Positions 1-8,240 of a stretch of DNA of 64,000 nucleotides are shown piece after piece. The stretch lies in contig QOZR01000011.1 of NCBI GenBank assembly GCA_003576685.1, forward strand, positions 124,001 through 188,000. Direction: 5' to 3'. Position numbers and translations under genes: made by a program. A model generated the notes under the pieces. It worked only from the letters and a program-made list of their open reading frames with translations. It did not search any database and was not told the DNA's origin. Numbering within the stretch: the first letter of the stretch is position 1; every line of letters starts with the position of its first letter. Source of the DNA: Virgifigura deserti (GTDB lineage Bacteria > Pseudomonadota > Alphaproteobacteria > Dongiales > Dongiaceae).

Positions 1-200
1 ACGGCTACCACGTCGGTGACGAAGTAAATGTCCTGAATCTTCAAGGCACCCACCAAGGCGTGACGATCGTGCCGGATGCGACGAACCTAAACATCCAGTA
101 CGGCCAAGCCGCAGCGCCTTTCAACGTCATCAATACGAGCGGCCAAGCCGTCAGTGCTACGAGCAGCCGATGGCGGGCCATCTTTCGGGCATGGGCGTAG
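1..200 (+). CDS. C-terminal end of a phage tail/structural protein (5' end outside window)
   Basis: An open frame runs in from the left edge (first full codon at base 3) and stops with TAG at 198-200, giving the last 65 residues of a protein. The sequence is rich in Gly, Thr, Asn and Gln with short beta-type repeats (for example LNLQGTHQGVTIV), as expected for a tail fibre or receptor-tip domain. The neighbours (methyltransferase, holin-like, lipoprotein genes) support a phage tail gene at the end of a structural operon. The family cannot be named from this fragment. Confidence 0.45.
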   Translation, partial: GYHVGDEVNVLNLQGTHQGVTIVPDATNLNIQYGQAAAPFNVINTSGQAVSATSSRWRAIFRAWA

Positions 201-248
201 ACGTGGGCACTTGCCCATTGTAGCGTGTACAGCGCGAAGGGGGCGAGA

Positions 249-1028
249 TTGCTTAACACACTCATCAAGGCTGCTCTAAAGAGAGCCGGATACGGGGTTT
301 ACAACCTTGCAGTGTACAAGGTGGTTCCACAAGATTCGCTTGTCGTTCCCCAAGGTAAGCTGCTGTACGACCCCAACGCCGAAGGGGTCTATGACCTGAA
401 GACGAAAACGGTTGTGTCGAGGGTTCAGGCCCCGCACGAGCAGTCGCTCAACCTTGAGCGGGAGCATGAAAGGCTTCGGGCCTACGTCTTCAAGAACCCG
501 GACAAGAGACTGTCGAAGGACCGCTACGCCAACGCACTGGCATGGCTTGACCCGGGTTCTGGGCTTCTGCTGGACGCTTGCACCCCAAGACCAAGGGCTG
601 ATGTGCGGGAGAGGGTCGAGGGCCTTGGCTACACCTATCAGGCAATCGACCTGAACGACAGCAACCCAGAGGTATGCAAGGAAGACCTAACGAAACTGTC
701 GTTCGAGACGGGTAGCGTCGCGCGGGTGCTGTCCTGTGACACGCTTGAGCATATCGAGGACTTCCCCGCAGCAATGCGAGAGATCTACCGAGTCCTTCAG
801 GAAGACGGAATGGCGCTCATTCACGTGCCGTGCCGCTGGTGGGATCGGCCGGAAGGTGAGCCGATCAAGCCTGGTATCGACCAGTTCGGGCATGTTTACT
901 ACCACTCGGCGCGCGAGTTGTTACGCCTTGCCTCGGATACGGGCTTCGTGATTGCCCGGGCTGGTCTCCTGCTCGATCCCGGCGCCGTTCTGATGGCGCT
1001 AGTTAAGAGTAAGCCTCTGCCGATCTAG
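249..1028 (+). CDS. SAM-dependent methyltransferase (class I), prophage-borne
   Basis: A class I (Rossmann) methyltransferase of the Methyltransf_11/23 type. The middle holds a degenerate motif I (LLLDACTPRP), then the acidic YQAIDLND end of strand 2, the motif DTLEHIEDFPAA and the post-motif REIYRVLQEDG; these match the fold that binds S-adenosylmethionine. I prefer the TTG start at 249, which has a purine-rich site (GAAGGGGG, 236-243) 5 bases upstream; a GTG at 225 in the same frame would add eight residues. The gene follows a tail protein gene and precedes a hairpin terminator, so it is probably a late-operon cargo gene acting on a glycan, DNA or protein. Substrate unknown. Confidence 0.7.
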   Translation: MLNTLIKAALKRAGYGVYNLAVYKVVPQDSLVVPQGKLLYDPNAEGVYDLKTKTVVSRVQAPHEQSLNLEREHERLRAYVFKNPDKRLSKDRYANALAWLDPGSGLLLDACTPRPRADVRERVEGLGYTYQAIDLNDSNPEVCKEDLTKLSFETGSVARVLSCDTLEHIEDFPAAMREIYRVLQEDGMALIHVPCRWWDRPEGEPIKPGIDQFGHVYYHSARELLRLASDTGFVIARAGLLLDPGAVLMALVKSKPLPI

Positions 1029-1053
1029 CGTCTCGCTTCATACCCTATCTCAC

Positions 1054-1077
1054 AGCCGCCGTCATGGCGGCTTTTTT
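1054..1077 (+). terminator. Rho-independent terminator after the methyltransferase gene
   Basis: A perfect 7-bp stem (AGCCGCC / GGCGGCT) with a 5-base loop GTCAT is followed at once by six T residues. It lies 26 bases after the methyltransferase stop and ends the structural transcript before the lysis-type genes. Confidence 0.85.
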
Positions 1078-1158
1078 CATGGTCCGGTGCGTCGCGATGA
1101 CCGTCGCCGGCCAAGCCTGATTCGATCTGCAGCAAGACATTGCGAGGAGGTGATGCGC

Positions 1159-1350
1159 ATGACTTCACCGGCGCAGAAATTCGTGCTCGACGTCGTCGGT
1201 ATCGGCGGGGCGGTGGCGTTCTCGCCGGTTTGGCTTCAATGGCTAGAGTCCGGCGGGAAGGTGATCGCGATCGTCGGCGGATCGCTCATCATCCTCGGCC
1301 GGCTGTGGCTGGTATATCGCGAAATCCGGGCGAAGCGGCGGGGCGACTGA
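1159..1350 (+). CDS. Small holin-like membrane protein
   Basis: A 63-residue protein with two hydrophobic segments (about residues 8-25 and 33-50) and a basic tail (REIRAKRRGD), the shape of a class II holin: short, two membrane spans, charged C-terminus. The ATG at 1159 is chosen because AGGAGG (1145-1150) lies 8 bases upstream; an in-frame ATG at 1153 is too close to it. Its place between a phage tail/methyltransferase block and a membrane-lipoprotein gene fits a lysis module. No family motif is present, so the holin call rests on size, topology and position. Confidence 0.5.
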   Translation: MTSPAQKFVLDVVGIGGAVAFSPVWLQWLESGGKVIAIVGGSLIILGRLWLVYREIRAKRRGD

Positions 1351-1435
1351 AGCGCTGCGCCGGCTTTCTCGACGATGTGACGAACGGGTCGGGATGCCCC
1401 GGCCGTGGATCCGGAACTACTGAAAGGACTCGATC

Positions 1436-1981
1436 ATGCCTTCGACGACCGCGCACAAGGCGTGGGTCTCGGGCGCGCTCACGGCGCTCGTGACCCTGTT
1501 GCTGATCTATCTCTACGGCGAGTCGCCGGACGGGCCGACCCTGGAGGAGGGGCTGAAGGCGCTCGCCACGTCGCTCGCCACCGGTGCGGCGTCGTGGCTC
1601 GCCACCTGGGCCATTCCGAATCGGGCAAAGGACTCCGGCGGCGCTACGTTCCAGGCACCGCCGCTGGCGGTATGCGCGGCCGTCGCGCTGGCCGTTCTCA
1701 CCATCCTCAGCCTGGCCGGATGCGCCTCCACGGCCCGCGACCCGGCGCTGGTCGCGACCGCGACCTGCCGGGCCTATGCCGCGACCCTCTCCAGCCTTGC
1801 CGGCTTCCGCGCGGCCGGAGAGATCGACGACGCTATGGCGGGTCGGATCAACGATGTCCGCGCCGTCGCCACGCCGCTCTGCACCGGCGCGCCGCCGACC
1901 GATGCCGCCACCCTGGCACAGCTGGAGGACCGGCTCTTCGATTTGCTCATCATCGAACAGGAGGCCAGCAATGCCGGCTAA
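1436..1981 (+). CDS. Two-part membrane/lipoprotein, possible fused holin and spanin-like protein
   Basis: The 181-residue product has an N-terminal membrane segment (about residues 12-27), a linker, and then a second hydrophobic stretch (residues 76-95) that ends in a lipobox, LAGC at 93-96. After that cysteine comes an Ala-rich helical domain with two more cysteines. A lipobox in the middle of a protein is odd. It looks like a holin-type N-terminus joined to a small lipoprotein, as in phage Rz1-type spanins. No good internal ATG or ribosome site was found for a separate lipoprotein. The stop overlaps the next start by 11 bases, so the genes are co-translated. Confidence 0.5.
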   Translation: MPSTTAHKAWVSGALTALVTLLLIYLYGESPDGPTLEEGLKALATSLATGAASWLATWAIPNRAKDSGGATFQAPPLAVCAAVALAVLTILSLAGCASTARDPALVATATCRAYAATLSSLAGFRAAGEIDDAMAGRINDVRAVATPLCTGAPPTDAATLAQLEDRLFDLLIIEQEASNAG

Positions 1982-2192
1982 CCCGATTCTCCAAATCGCC
2001 CCGTACCTCCTGGCGGCCTCCCAGATCAGCCGGGCGGTGGCCGATATCGTCGAGGGCCTGCAGCTCGGCAAGATGACGCCGGAACAGGTTCAGGCCCGCT
2101 GGCAGGCCGCCGCCGATGCAGTGCTGCTCGCCGATGCCCAGTGGAGCCGAGCGGACGGGAGCCAAGCGGACGCGGCGGCGGGATCGGGCTGA
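1971..2192 (+). CDS. Small conserved-looking phage-region protein
   Basis: A 73-residue soluble, mostly helical protein with a MTPEQVQARWQAA motif that recalls short phage proteins next to lysis genes. A strong site AGGAGG (1959-1964) lies 6 bases before the ATG, and the start lies inside the end of the preceding gene, which indicates translational coupling. It is the last gene before the tRNA-Thr. I do not recognise the family. Confidence 0.55.
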   Translation: MPANPILQIAPYLLAASQISRAVADIVEGLQLGKMTPEQVQARWQAAADAVLLADAQWSRADGSQADAAAGSG

Positions 2193-2288
2193 CGCTAATG
2201 GAGCGGGAGGGGCGGATCATGCAGAGGCATTCCGCCCGACCGCGGTTTCGACGTTTTCTGTATTATCTTGGAATAACAAAGCATTAGA

Positions 2289-2363
2289 TGGTGCCGCCGG
2301 ACAGGATTGAACTGTCGACCTCACCCTTACCAAGGGTGCGCTCTACCACTGAGCTACGGCGGC
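2289..2363 (-). tRNA. tRNA-Thr (anticodon GGU)
   Basis: Read on the minus strand it folds as a full cloverleaf: 7-bp acceptor GCCGCCG/CGGCGGC, D-arm AGCTCAGTGGTAGAGC, anticodon stem CACCC/GGGTG around TTGGTAA (anticodon GGT), T-loop GTTCAATCC, and an encoded 3' CCA. Its 3' end (2289) faces the prophage genes at 1-2192, the arrangement left when a phage integrates into the 3' end of a tRNA. Confidence 0.97.
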
Positions 2364-2528
2364 CCTGCTGAACGGCGCGAACCATGCCACAGCGCGCCCG
2401 GTCGGCGCAAGCGTCGGAAATTCCCTCGCTCACCAGAGCTGTTGGAAGCGCAACGTTCCGTCGGACTCCTGAGGCGCTTGGGTATATGATGTAAGCCTCT
2501 CCGATCAACAGCGGAGGAGGGTGGTCTT

Positions 2529-2822
2529 ATGTCCGAGCGTTTGGAATTCGGGTCGATCGAGCCGCTGGATGTCGAGGGCGGCGTCTGGTTCAAAGTGACC
2601 TTCCGTTACGTCGCGCATCGGCTGAGCCTGAAGATGCGGGACGGCAGCCGGCGCAATGAGGAGCAGCAGGCCTTGCTGGATGTCTTCGTCAGCGCCAACG
2701 AGGTCGTTCCCGAAAACGAGGAGCCGCCAGGGGTCGACGACGAGATTCGACGGATCGCGCTGCGGCGCGCCGAAGCCGTGATGGCGAACGCGCGGCTGGC
2801 CATGGAACGGGAGCTTCGCTGA
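2529..2822 (+). CDS. Conserved hypothetical protein, 97 residues
   Basis: A soluble protein with a beta-rich N-terminus (VWFKVTFRYVAHRLSLKM) and a helical, charged C-terminus. The ATG follows a good purine-rich site (GGAGGAGGG, 2513-2521). It stands alone between tRNA-Thr and a convergent flagellar-rod-like gene and is on the chromosomal side of the presumed prophage border. I do not recognise a family. Confidence 0.6.
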   Translation: MSERLEFGSIEPLDVEGGVWFKVTFRYVAHRLSLKMRDGSRRNEEQQALLDVFVSANEVVPENEEPPGVDDEIRRIALRRAEAVMANARLAMERELR

Positions 2823-2872
2823 CGTTTCGGAAGTCGCGGTGGCGGTCGGCCTCGGGCCGACGTCCGAGCCCC

Positions 2873-3235
2873 TTAAGCCACGGTGTCGAGCAGCCTCTTG
2901 GTCATGTCGTTCGCCGTTTCGACCGTGCGCAGGTTCGCCTCGAAGGCGCGCTGCGCGATGATCTGCTCGACGATCTCCCCCGCCAGGGCGACGTTCGGCC
3001 GCTCCGTCACCGCGCCACCTTCACCCCTCGCGCCGTCGAAGTCGAAAAACGGCACCGACGCCGGCTTGACCGGAACGGTGACCGCGCGGGTTCCGCCATC
3101 CGCATTTGCGATGTTCTGGACGCGGTGCGGCAGGTAGCCTTCCGACCGGCTGTTCACGACATTGCCGGCCGATACCGAAAACCGCCTTTGGGCGGCCTGC
3201 AGGCCGGATAGCGCGTTGAGCACGGACAGATCCAT
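2873..3235 (-). CDS. Flagellar basal-body rod (FlgC/FlgG-type) domain protein
   Basis: A 120-residue protein with the two ends of the flagellar rod/hook family. The N-terminal helix (LNALSGLQAAQRRFSVSAGN) is followed by VVNSRSEGY. The C-terminal segment AEEIVEQ-like (residues ~85-118) contains IIAQRAFEANLRTVETANDM, which matches the FlgC/FlgG C-terminal coiled coil. It is close to FlgC in size. No other flagellar gene is in the window, so this is an orphan copy. The ATG at 3235 was chosen because it begins directly at the conserved N-terminal helix. Confidence 0.7.
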   Translation of the reverse strand: MDLSVLNALSGLQAAQRRFSVSAGNVVNSRSEGYLPHRVQNIANADGGTRAVTVPVKPASVPFFDFDGARGEGGAVTERPNVALAGEIVEQIIAQRAFEANLRTVETANDMTKRLLDTVA

Positions 3236-3445
3236 GAGCCTATTATCGTCGAGGAACGCGATGTCCCAAAGCAGTATCGAGTCCGATCTGCCCGAAATTA
3301 AGGTAAAGTTCGTGCTGTCTTGAGCGGACGGCGGTTGGCGGCGCGTCCAGCCGGATGCTCGCCTTGACGCTATGCCCGACAGGTCGCACCATGGGCCGCA
3401 TCGAAGGAAACAGCGCCGACCCACCGAGTTCGGAAGACGCCACCG

Positions 3446-3679
3446 ATGCCAAACGACCGGAAACGACCTCCTACCCGCTCCGAGGCGGGAACGCTGGGGG
3501 CACGCGAACGGGAAGCGCGCCTTTCCGGTGCGTTGCGCGACAATCTCTTGAAGCGGAAAATGCAGCAGCGGGCCCGGGCGGATGCGCCGGAACAGGGCGG
3601 GGCCCCGGAATGCCCGGAAGCTGCGCAGCCGTCGACCTCAACCGCAAAGCCCGGGAAAGCACCCGCGCGGAAGCCGTAG
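3446..3679 (+). CDS. Small basic hypothetical protein upstream of dcd
   Basis: A 77-residue, strongly charged protein. A helical segment around residues 20-45 (RLSGALRDNLLKRKMQQRAR) is followed by a low-complexity Ala/Pro/Glu tail. Short proteins with an LRxNLLKRK core are common before cell-envelope genes in Rhodospirillales, but no function is known to me. Composition alone could also fit a chance frame in high-GC DNA. Confidence 0.45.
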   Translation: MPNDRKRPPTRSEAGTLGAREREARLSGALRDNLLKRKMQQRARADAPEQGGAPECPEAAQPSTSTAKPGKAPARKP

Positions 3680-3840
3680 GCCGCAAGACCCCGACGGTCA
3701 TTCTCGCCTCCCTGAAGTCCTCATGATTGCCGTGCTTGAGGCGCTCGGCCTGTTACAGTACAAACCGTTGCACTGCAACAGGACATCGACGGCTGCCCGA
3801 GGCGCGACGCCGCGGATCATCGTCGTGGAGGACGTTTTCG

Positions 3841-4395
3841 ATGGCAATCCTGCCCGATACCTGGATCCGTGACATGGCGGTCACGCACGGCATGATCGAA
3901 CCGTTCGTCGAGGCGCAGAGGCGCGACGGCGCGATCTCCTATGGCCTGTCCTCCTACGGTTACGACGCCCGGGTCGCCGAAGATTTCAAGATCTTCACCA
4001 ATGTCGACAGCGCGATCGTCGATCCCAAGGCGTTCTCGACCGCCAGTTTCGTCGACCGAAAGACCGATGTCTGCATCATTCCGCCGAACAGCTTCGCGCT
4101 TGCCCGCACGGTGGAGTATTTCCGGGTGCCGCGCGACGTGCTGGTCATCTGCCTCGGCAAATCGACCTATGCGCGCTGCGGCATTATCGTGAACGTGACG
4201 CCGCTCGAGCCGGAGTGGGAGGGGCATGTCACGCTCGAGTTCTCCAACACCACGCCGCTGCCGGCGAAGATCTACGCCAACGAGGGCGCGTGCCAGTTCC
4301 TGTTCCTGAAGGGGGAGGGGCCGTGCGAGGTGTCTTATGCCGAGCGGGCGGGAAAATACATGAAGCAGCAGGGCGTCACGCTGCCGCGGCTGTAG
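3841..4395 (+). CDS. dcd: dCTP deaminase
   Basis: Converts dCTP to dUTP in the cytoplasm, feeding dTMP synthesis. The 184-residue protein has the family signatures: SYGLSSYGYDARVAEDF near residue 30, ALARTVEYFRVPRDVL in the middle, and KSTYARCGIIVNVTPLEPEWEGHVTLEF with the catalytic Glu in the EWEGH region. The length equals the usual trimeric bacterial Dcd. The ATG at 3841 is the only start that gives the standard MAILPDTWI beginning. The gene is 43 bases before murA on the same strand. Confidence 0.95.
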   Translation: MAILPDTWIRDMAVTHGMIEPFVEAQRRDGAISYGLSSYGYDARVAEDFKIFTNVDSAIVDPKAFSTASFVDRKTDVCIIPPNSFALARTVEYFRVPRDVLVICLGKSTYARCGIIVNVTPLEPEWEGHVTLEFSNTTPLPAKIYANEGACQFLFLKGEGPCEVSYAERAGKYMKQQGVTLPRL

Positions 4396-4438
4396 CCATG
4401 CCGGCCGCCATTCGTCGCGCTGAAGCAGGGGGTTTTTG

Positions 4439-5725
4439 ATGGACAAGATCCGCATTCGCGGCGGACAGCAGCTCACCGGCACGATTCCGATCAGCGGCGC
4501 CAAGAACGCCGCGCTTCCATTGATGGCCGCGTCGCTGCTGACCGACGAAACCCTCACGCTGAATAATCTGCCGCATCTCGCCGACATCGTCACGATGGCG
4601 AATCTGCTGGCGCAGCTCGGCGTCAAGATGCACCTCAACGGGCATGCGACAGAGGGGGGGCATGCCGGTCGCGTGTTCGAGCTGACTGCGGGTGACGTTG
4701 GCGAGACGACGGCGCCCTATGACCTGGTCCGCAAGATGCGCGCGTCGATTCTCGTCCTGGGCCCGCTGGTCGCGCGCCACGGTCGCGCGCAGGTGTCCCT
4801 GCCGGGCGGCTGCGCGATCGGGACGCGACCCGTGGATCTTCATCTCAAGGGGCTGGCCCAACTCGGCGCGGAGATCGAGCTTCGCGAAGGCTATGTCCAC
4901 GCCACGGCGCCGCGCGGACTGACGGGCGCGAAGATCGTGTTCCCAATGGTATCGGTCGGCGCGACCGAGAATCTGATGATGGCTGCCTGCTTGGCCGAAG
5001 GCGAGACGCAGCTGGTCAACGCGGCCCGCGAACCCGAGATCGTCGATCTTGCGACATGTCTCGTTGCCATGGGGGCGAACATCGACGGGATCGGCACCGA
5101 CAGGCTCCGCATCGTCGGTTGCCGGAAGCTGCACGGCACGACGCATATGGTGGTGCCGGACCGTATCGAGATCGGCACCTTCGCCATGGCGGCGGCGATC
5201 ACCCGCGGCGATCTGGAGCTTGTCGGCGCCCGGCTCGACCTGATCGGCGCCGTTGTGGAGGCGCTGACGCAGGCCGGCGTCAGAGTGCAGGAAACCGAGC
5301 GCGGCCTGAGGGTGTCGCGCGCCGCGGACGATCTGGTCGGCGTCGACGTGATGACCGAGCCCTATCCGGGCTTTCCAACCGATATGCAGGCGCAGATGAT
5401 GGCGCTGATGACAACGGCCAGCGGCGCGGCCATGATTACGGAGACGATCTTCGAGAACAGGTTCATGCATGTGCCGGAGCTGGCCCGCATGGGCGCAAGC
5501 ATCAATGTCCACGGCGCCTCGGCGATGGTGCGGGGCGTGCCGCGACTGACCGGGGCGCCGGTGATGGCGACGGACCTGCGCGCCTCGGTGTCGCTGGTTC
5601 TGGCGGGTCTCGCCGCGGAAGGCGACACCATCCTCAACCGCGTCTACCACCTGGATCGCGGCTATGAGCAGCTGGTGGAGAAGCTCGCGGCCTGCGGCGC
5701 CGAGATCGAGCGGTTGAAAGCCTGA
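4439..5725 (+). CDS. murA: UDP-N-acetylglucosamine 1-carboxyvinyltransferase
   Basis: First committed step of peptidoglycan synthesis: transfers enolpyruvate from PEP to UDP-GlcNAc. The 428-residue protein shows the inside-out alpha/beta barrel motifs SGAKNAALPLMAASLL at the N-terminus, the PEP-binding cysteine in LPGGCAIGTRPVDLHL (about residue 125), and YPGFPTDMQAQ plus DLRASVSLVLAGLAA near the end. Cysteine rather than aspartate in the loop means it should be fosfomycin sensitive. The ATG at 4439 is preferred over the TTG one codon upstream. DUF2948 follows after one base. Confidence 0.97.
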   Translation: MDKIRIRGGQQLTGTIPISGAKNAALPLMAASLLTDETLTLNNLPHLADIVTMANLLAQLGVKMHLNGHATEGGHAGRVFELTAGDVGETTAPYDLVRKMRASILVLGPLVARHGRAQVSLPGGCAIGTRPVDLHLKGLAQLGAEIELREGYVHATAPRGLTGAKIVFPMVSVGATENLMMAACLAEGETQLVNAAREPEIVDLATCLVAMGANIDGIGTDRLRIVGCRKLHGTTHMVVPDRIEIGTFAMAAAITRGDLELVGARLDLIGAVVEALTQAGVRVQETERGLRVSRAADDLVGVDVMTEPYPGFPTDMQAQMMALMTTASGAAMITETIFENRFMHVPELARMGASINVHGASAMVRGVPRLTGAPVMATDLRASVSLVLAGLAAEGDTILNRVYHLDRGYEQLVEKLAACGAEIERLKA

Positions 5726-5726
5726 G

Positions 5727-6245
5727 ATGTCTGACGTCCTAAAGCTGCGCGCTCGCGACAAGGAGGATTTCGGCGTCATAGCCGCGCTGCTTCAGGACGC
5801 CCTCCTGCCGATCTCGGAAATGGCTTACCTGCCGGACGAGAAGCGGTTCGTCATGGTCCTCAACCGCTATCGCTGGGAGGCGGAGAATCCGGCGGCTCGC
5901 GGTGCGGTGCCCAGCGAGCCGGCCGAGTCGCCGTCCGCTGAGGACGCATCATTCGAGGACGAGGCGGCGCCAAGCCCTTACTTCGAGCGCGTTCATTGCG
6001 GCGTGTGTTTCGATCGCGTGCTGGCCGTGCGGACCCGGGGGATCGAACAGCGGGCACGGGATCAGATCCTCGAGCTTCTGACGGCTCAGGCGGAGGACCG
6101 GTCGGTCCTTCTGGTCTTCGCTGGCAATGCGGCGGTCCGGCTCGAGGTCGAGGCGTTGCATTGCCATCTCGAGGATCTCGGCGAGGCCTGGCCGACACGG
6201 TGGCGGCCGCAGCATTCCTTGGAAGACGGCGGCGAGGATCGATGA
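5727..6245 (+). CDS. DUF2948 family protein
   Basis: A 172-residue protein whose start (KLRARDKEDFGVIAALLQDA) and core (DEKRFVMVLNRYRWE) match the alphaproteobacterial DUF2948 family, which is nearly always found between murA and hisG. The middle holds a low-complexity insert (residues ~58-80) rich in Glu, Pro and Ser. Function unknown. It starts one base after murA and its stop overlaps hisG by four bases, so it is co-translated with the histidine genes. Confidence 0.85.
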   Translation: MSDVLKLRARDKEDFGVIAALLQDALLPISEMAYLPDEKRFVMVLNRYRWEAENPAARGAVPSEPAESPSAEDASFEDEAAPSPYFERVHCGVCFDRVLAVRTRGIEQRARDQILELLTAQAEDRSVLLVFAGNAAVRLEVEALHCHLEDLGEAWPTRWRPQHSLEDGGEDR

Positions 6246-6946
6246 GCAGCGTCCGCGAGCGGGACGACCGGTCGACTCCGTCGTCCCAGACATCCGAATC
6301 ATTGGTTCTGGCCCTGCCGAAGGGCCGCATCCTGTCCGAGGTCATGCCGCTGCTGCGGCGTGCCGGAATCGAGCCGGAAGATGCCTTCTCCGACCCGGAG
6401 TCGCGCGCGCTGTCCTTCGCCACGAACCATCCGAACATCCGGATCATCCGCGTGCGGAGCTTCGACGTCGCTACCTTCGTCGCATTCGGTGCCGCGCAGC
6501 TCGGCATCGTCGGGAACGACGTTCTGCTGGAGTTCGATTATCCGGAGGTCTATGCGCCCGTCGATCTTGGGGTCGGCCGCTGCCGCCTTGCTGTCGCCGA
6601 GCCGGCGGAGATGGTTGCGTCCGACGATCCGGCGCGCTGGAGCCATGTCCGGATCGCGACGAAATATCCCGAGATCACCCGGCGCCATTTTGCCGCGCGC
6701 GGCGTCCAGGCCGAATGCATCAAGTTGAGCGGCGCGATGGAACTGGCGCCGCAGCTCGGGCTGTGTAGACGGATCGTTGACCTCGTTTCCAGCGGTGCGA
6801 CGCTGCGGGCCAACGCCCTGGTTGAAGTCGAGCATATCGCGGACATCACGTCGCGACTGGCGGTCAATCGGGCCGCCTTGAAAACGTTCCCCGACGAGAT
6901 CGGTTGGTGGATCGAACGGATCCGGGAGGCTGCCGATGCCGCTTAG
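6242..6946 (+). CDS. hisG: ATP phosphoribosyltransferase, short form
   Basis: First step of histidine synthesis, joining ATP and PRPP. The product is about 234 residues, the short (HisG-S) type that lacks the C-terminal regulatory ACT-like domain and normally needs HisZ as partner; hisZ is not in this window. Motifs: LALPKGRILSEVMPLL at the N-terminus, AAQLGIVGNDVL, and the PRPP loop region RIVDLVSSGATLRANAL. An N-terminal extension of about 20 polar residues is unusual; a downstream start at the LVLALPKGR segment cannot be ruled out. Overlaps hisD by 11 bases. Confidence 0.94.
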   Translation: MSSVRERDDRSTPSSQTSESLVLALPKGRILSEVMPLLRRAGIEPEDAFSDPESRALSFATNHPNIRIIRVRSFDVATFVAFGAAQLGIVGNDVLLEFDYPEVYAPVDLGVGRCRLAVAEPAEMVASDDPARWSHVRIATKYPEITRRHFAARGVQAECIKLSGAMELAPQLGLCRRIVDLVSSGATLRANALVEVEHIADITSRLAVNRAALKTFPDEIGWWIERIREAADAA

Positions 6947-8240
6947 ACTGAACAGCCGGGATCCCGGCTTCGACTCAGCTTTCACCGCCTTTCTGTCGGC
7001 CAATCGCGAGGCGCAGCAGGATGTCGAGGCGGCGGTCGCCGCGATTCTTGCCGACGTCCGTGCCCGCGGCGACGATGCGGTCATCGAGTACACGCGGCGG
7101 TTTGATCGGATCGATCCGGCGCCCGCCGATCTGCCGATCTCGGTGGCCGAGCGCAAGGCGGCCGAGGCGCGCTGCTCGGCGGATGATCTGGCGGCGCTGC
7201 GCTTGGCGGCCGGGCGGATCGAGGATTACCACCGCCGTCAGCTGCCGACCGATTTCGACTATGAGGATGCCGCCGGTGTCCGCCTGGGGTCCCGCTGGCG
7301 GTCGATCGCGGCGGCCGGGCTCTATGTCCCGGGCGGCACCGCGGCCTATCCCAGCTCGGTGCTGATGAATGCGATTCCCGCCCGCGTCGCCGGTGTCGAA
7401 CGGTTGGTGATGGTCGTGCCGGCGCCGGGCGGCGTGCTGAATCCGCTGGTTCTGGCCGCGGCCGAGATCGCGGGTATCGACGAGATCTATCGGATCGGCG
7501 GGGCGCAGGCGGTCGGTGCGCTGGCTTTCGGCACGGCGACGATCGCGCCGGTCGACAAGATCTGCGGTCCAGGCAATGCCTACGTCGCCGCGGCGAAGCG
7601 GCAGGTGTTCGGAACCGTCGGCATCGACATGATCGCCGGGCCTTCGGAGATCCTTGTCGTCGCCGACCGGGACAATGATCCCGACTGGATCGCCGCCGAC
7701 CTTCTCTCGCAGGCGGAGCACGACACGGCCGCCCAGGCCGTGCTGATTACCGACGATGCGGAATTCGCCGATGCCGTCGCCCAGGCGGTGGAACGGCATT
7801 TGGGTCGGCTGCCACGGCAGGCGATCGCCAGCCAGAGCTGGACCGATCACGGCGCGATCATCCTCGTGGATGATCTTGAAACAGCCCCGTCCTTGATCGA
7901 CCGGATCGCGCCCGAGCATCTGGAGTTGGCCGTCGGGGCGCCTGACCGTCTTGCTGCGGGCGTGCGTAATGCGGGTTCCATTTTTCTCGGCCGCTACACG
8001 CCCGAGGCGGTGGGTGATTACGTCGCCGGACCGAATCACGTGCTGCCGACGGCGCGCAGCGCGCGGTTCTCCTCCGGGCTCGGCGTTCTCGATTTCATGA
8101 AGCGTAGCTCGTTGATCGCCTGCAGTCCGCAGGGCCTCGCCGCTATCGGCCCGGCCGCCGTCACGCTGGCCGAGGCCGAAGGCCTCCATGCCCACGCGCT
8201 GTCGGTGGCGTTGCGGCTGCGCTCACCGCACCGCGGTTGA
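6936..8240 (+). CDS. hisD: Histidinol dehydrogenase
   Basis: Catalyses the last two steps of histidine synthesis, histidinol to histidine, with zinc and NAD. The 434-residue length is standard. Visible motifs: GLYVPGGTAAYPSSVLMNA, KICGPGNAYVAAAKRQV, MIAGPSEILVVAD, LSQAEHDTAAQAVLIT and the catalytic IAPEHLEL, followed by AGSIFLGRYTPEAVGDYVAG. It begins inside the end of hisG and runs directly into UPF0262. Confidence 0.97.
   Translation: MPLRLNSRDPGFDSAFTAFLSANREAQQDVEAAVAAILADVRARGDDAVIEYTRRFDRIDPAPADLPISVAERKAAEARCSADDLAALRLAAGRIEDYHRRQLPTDFDYEDAAGVRLGSRWRSIAAAGLYVPGGTAAYPSSVLMNAIPARVAGVERLVMVVPAPGGVLNPLVLAAAEIAGIDEIYRIGGAQAVGALAFGTATIAPVDKICGPGNAYVAAAKRQVFGTVGIDMIAGPSEILVVADRDNDPDWIAADLLSQAEHDTAAQAVLITDDAEFADAVAQAVERHLGRLPRQAIASQSWTDHGAIILVDDLETAPSLIDRIAPEHLELAVGAPDRLAAGVRNAGSIFLGRYTPEAVGDYVAGPNHVLPTARSARFSSGLGVLDFMKRSSLIACSPQGLAAIGPAAVTLAEAEGLHAHALSVALRLRSPHRG

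Noticed and set aside
4376..5779. A 467-codon minus-strand open frame opposite murA
   Set aside because: Antisense shadow of murA, with no recognisable domain and no ribosome site.
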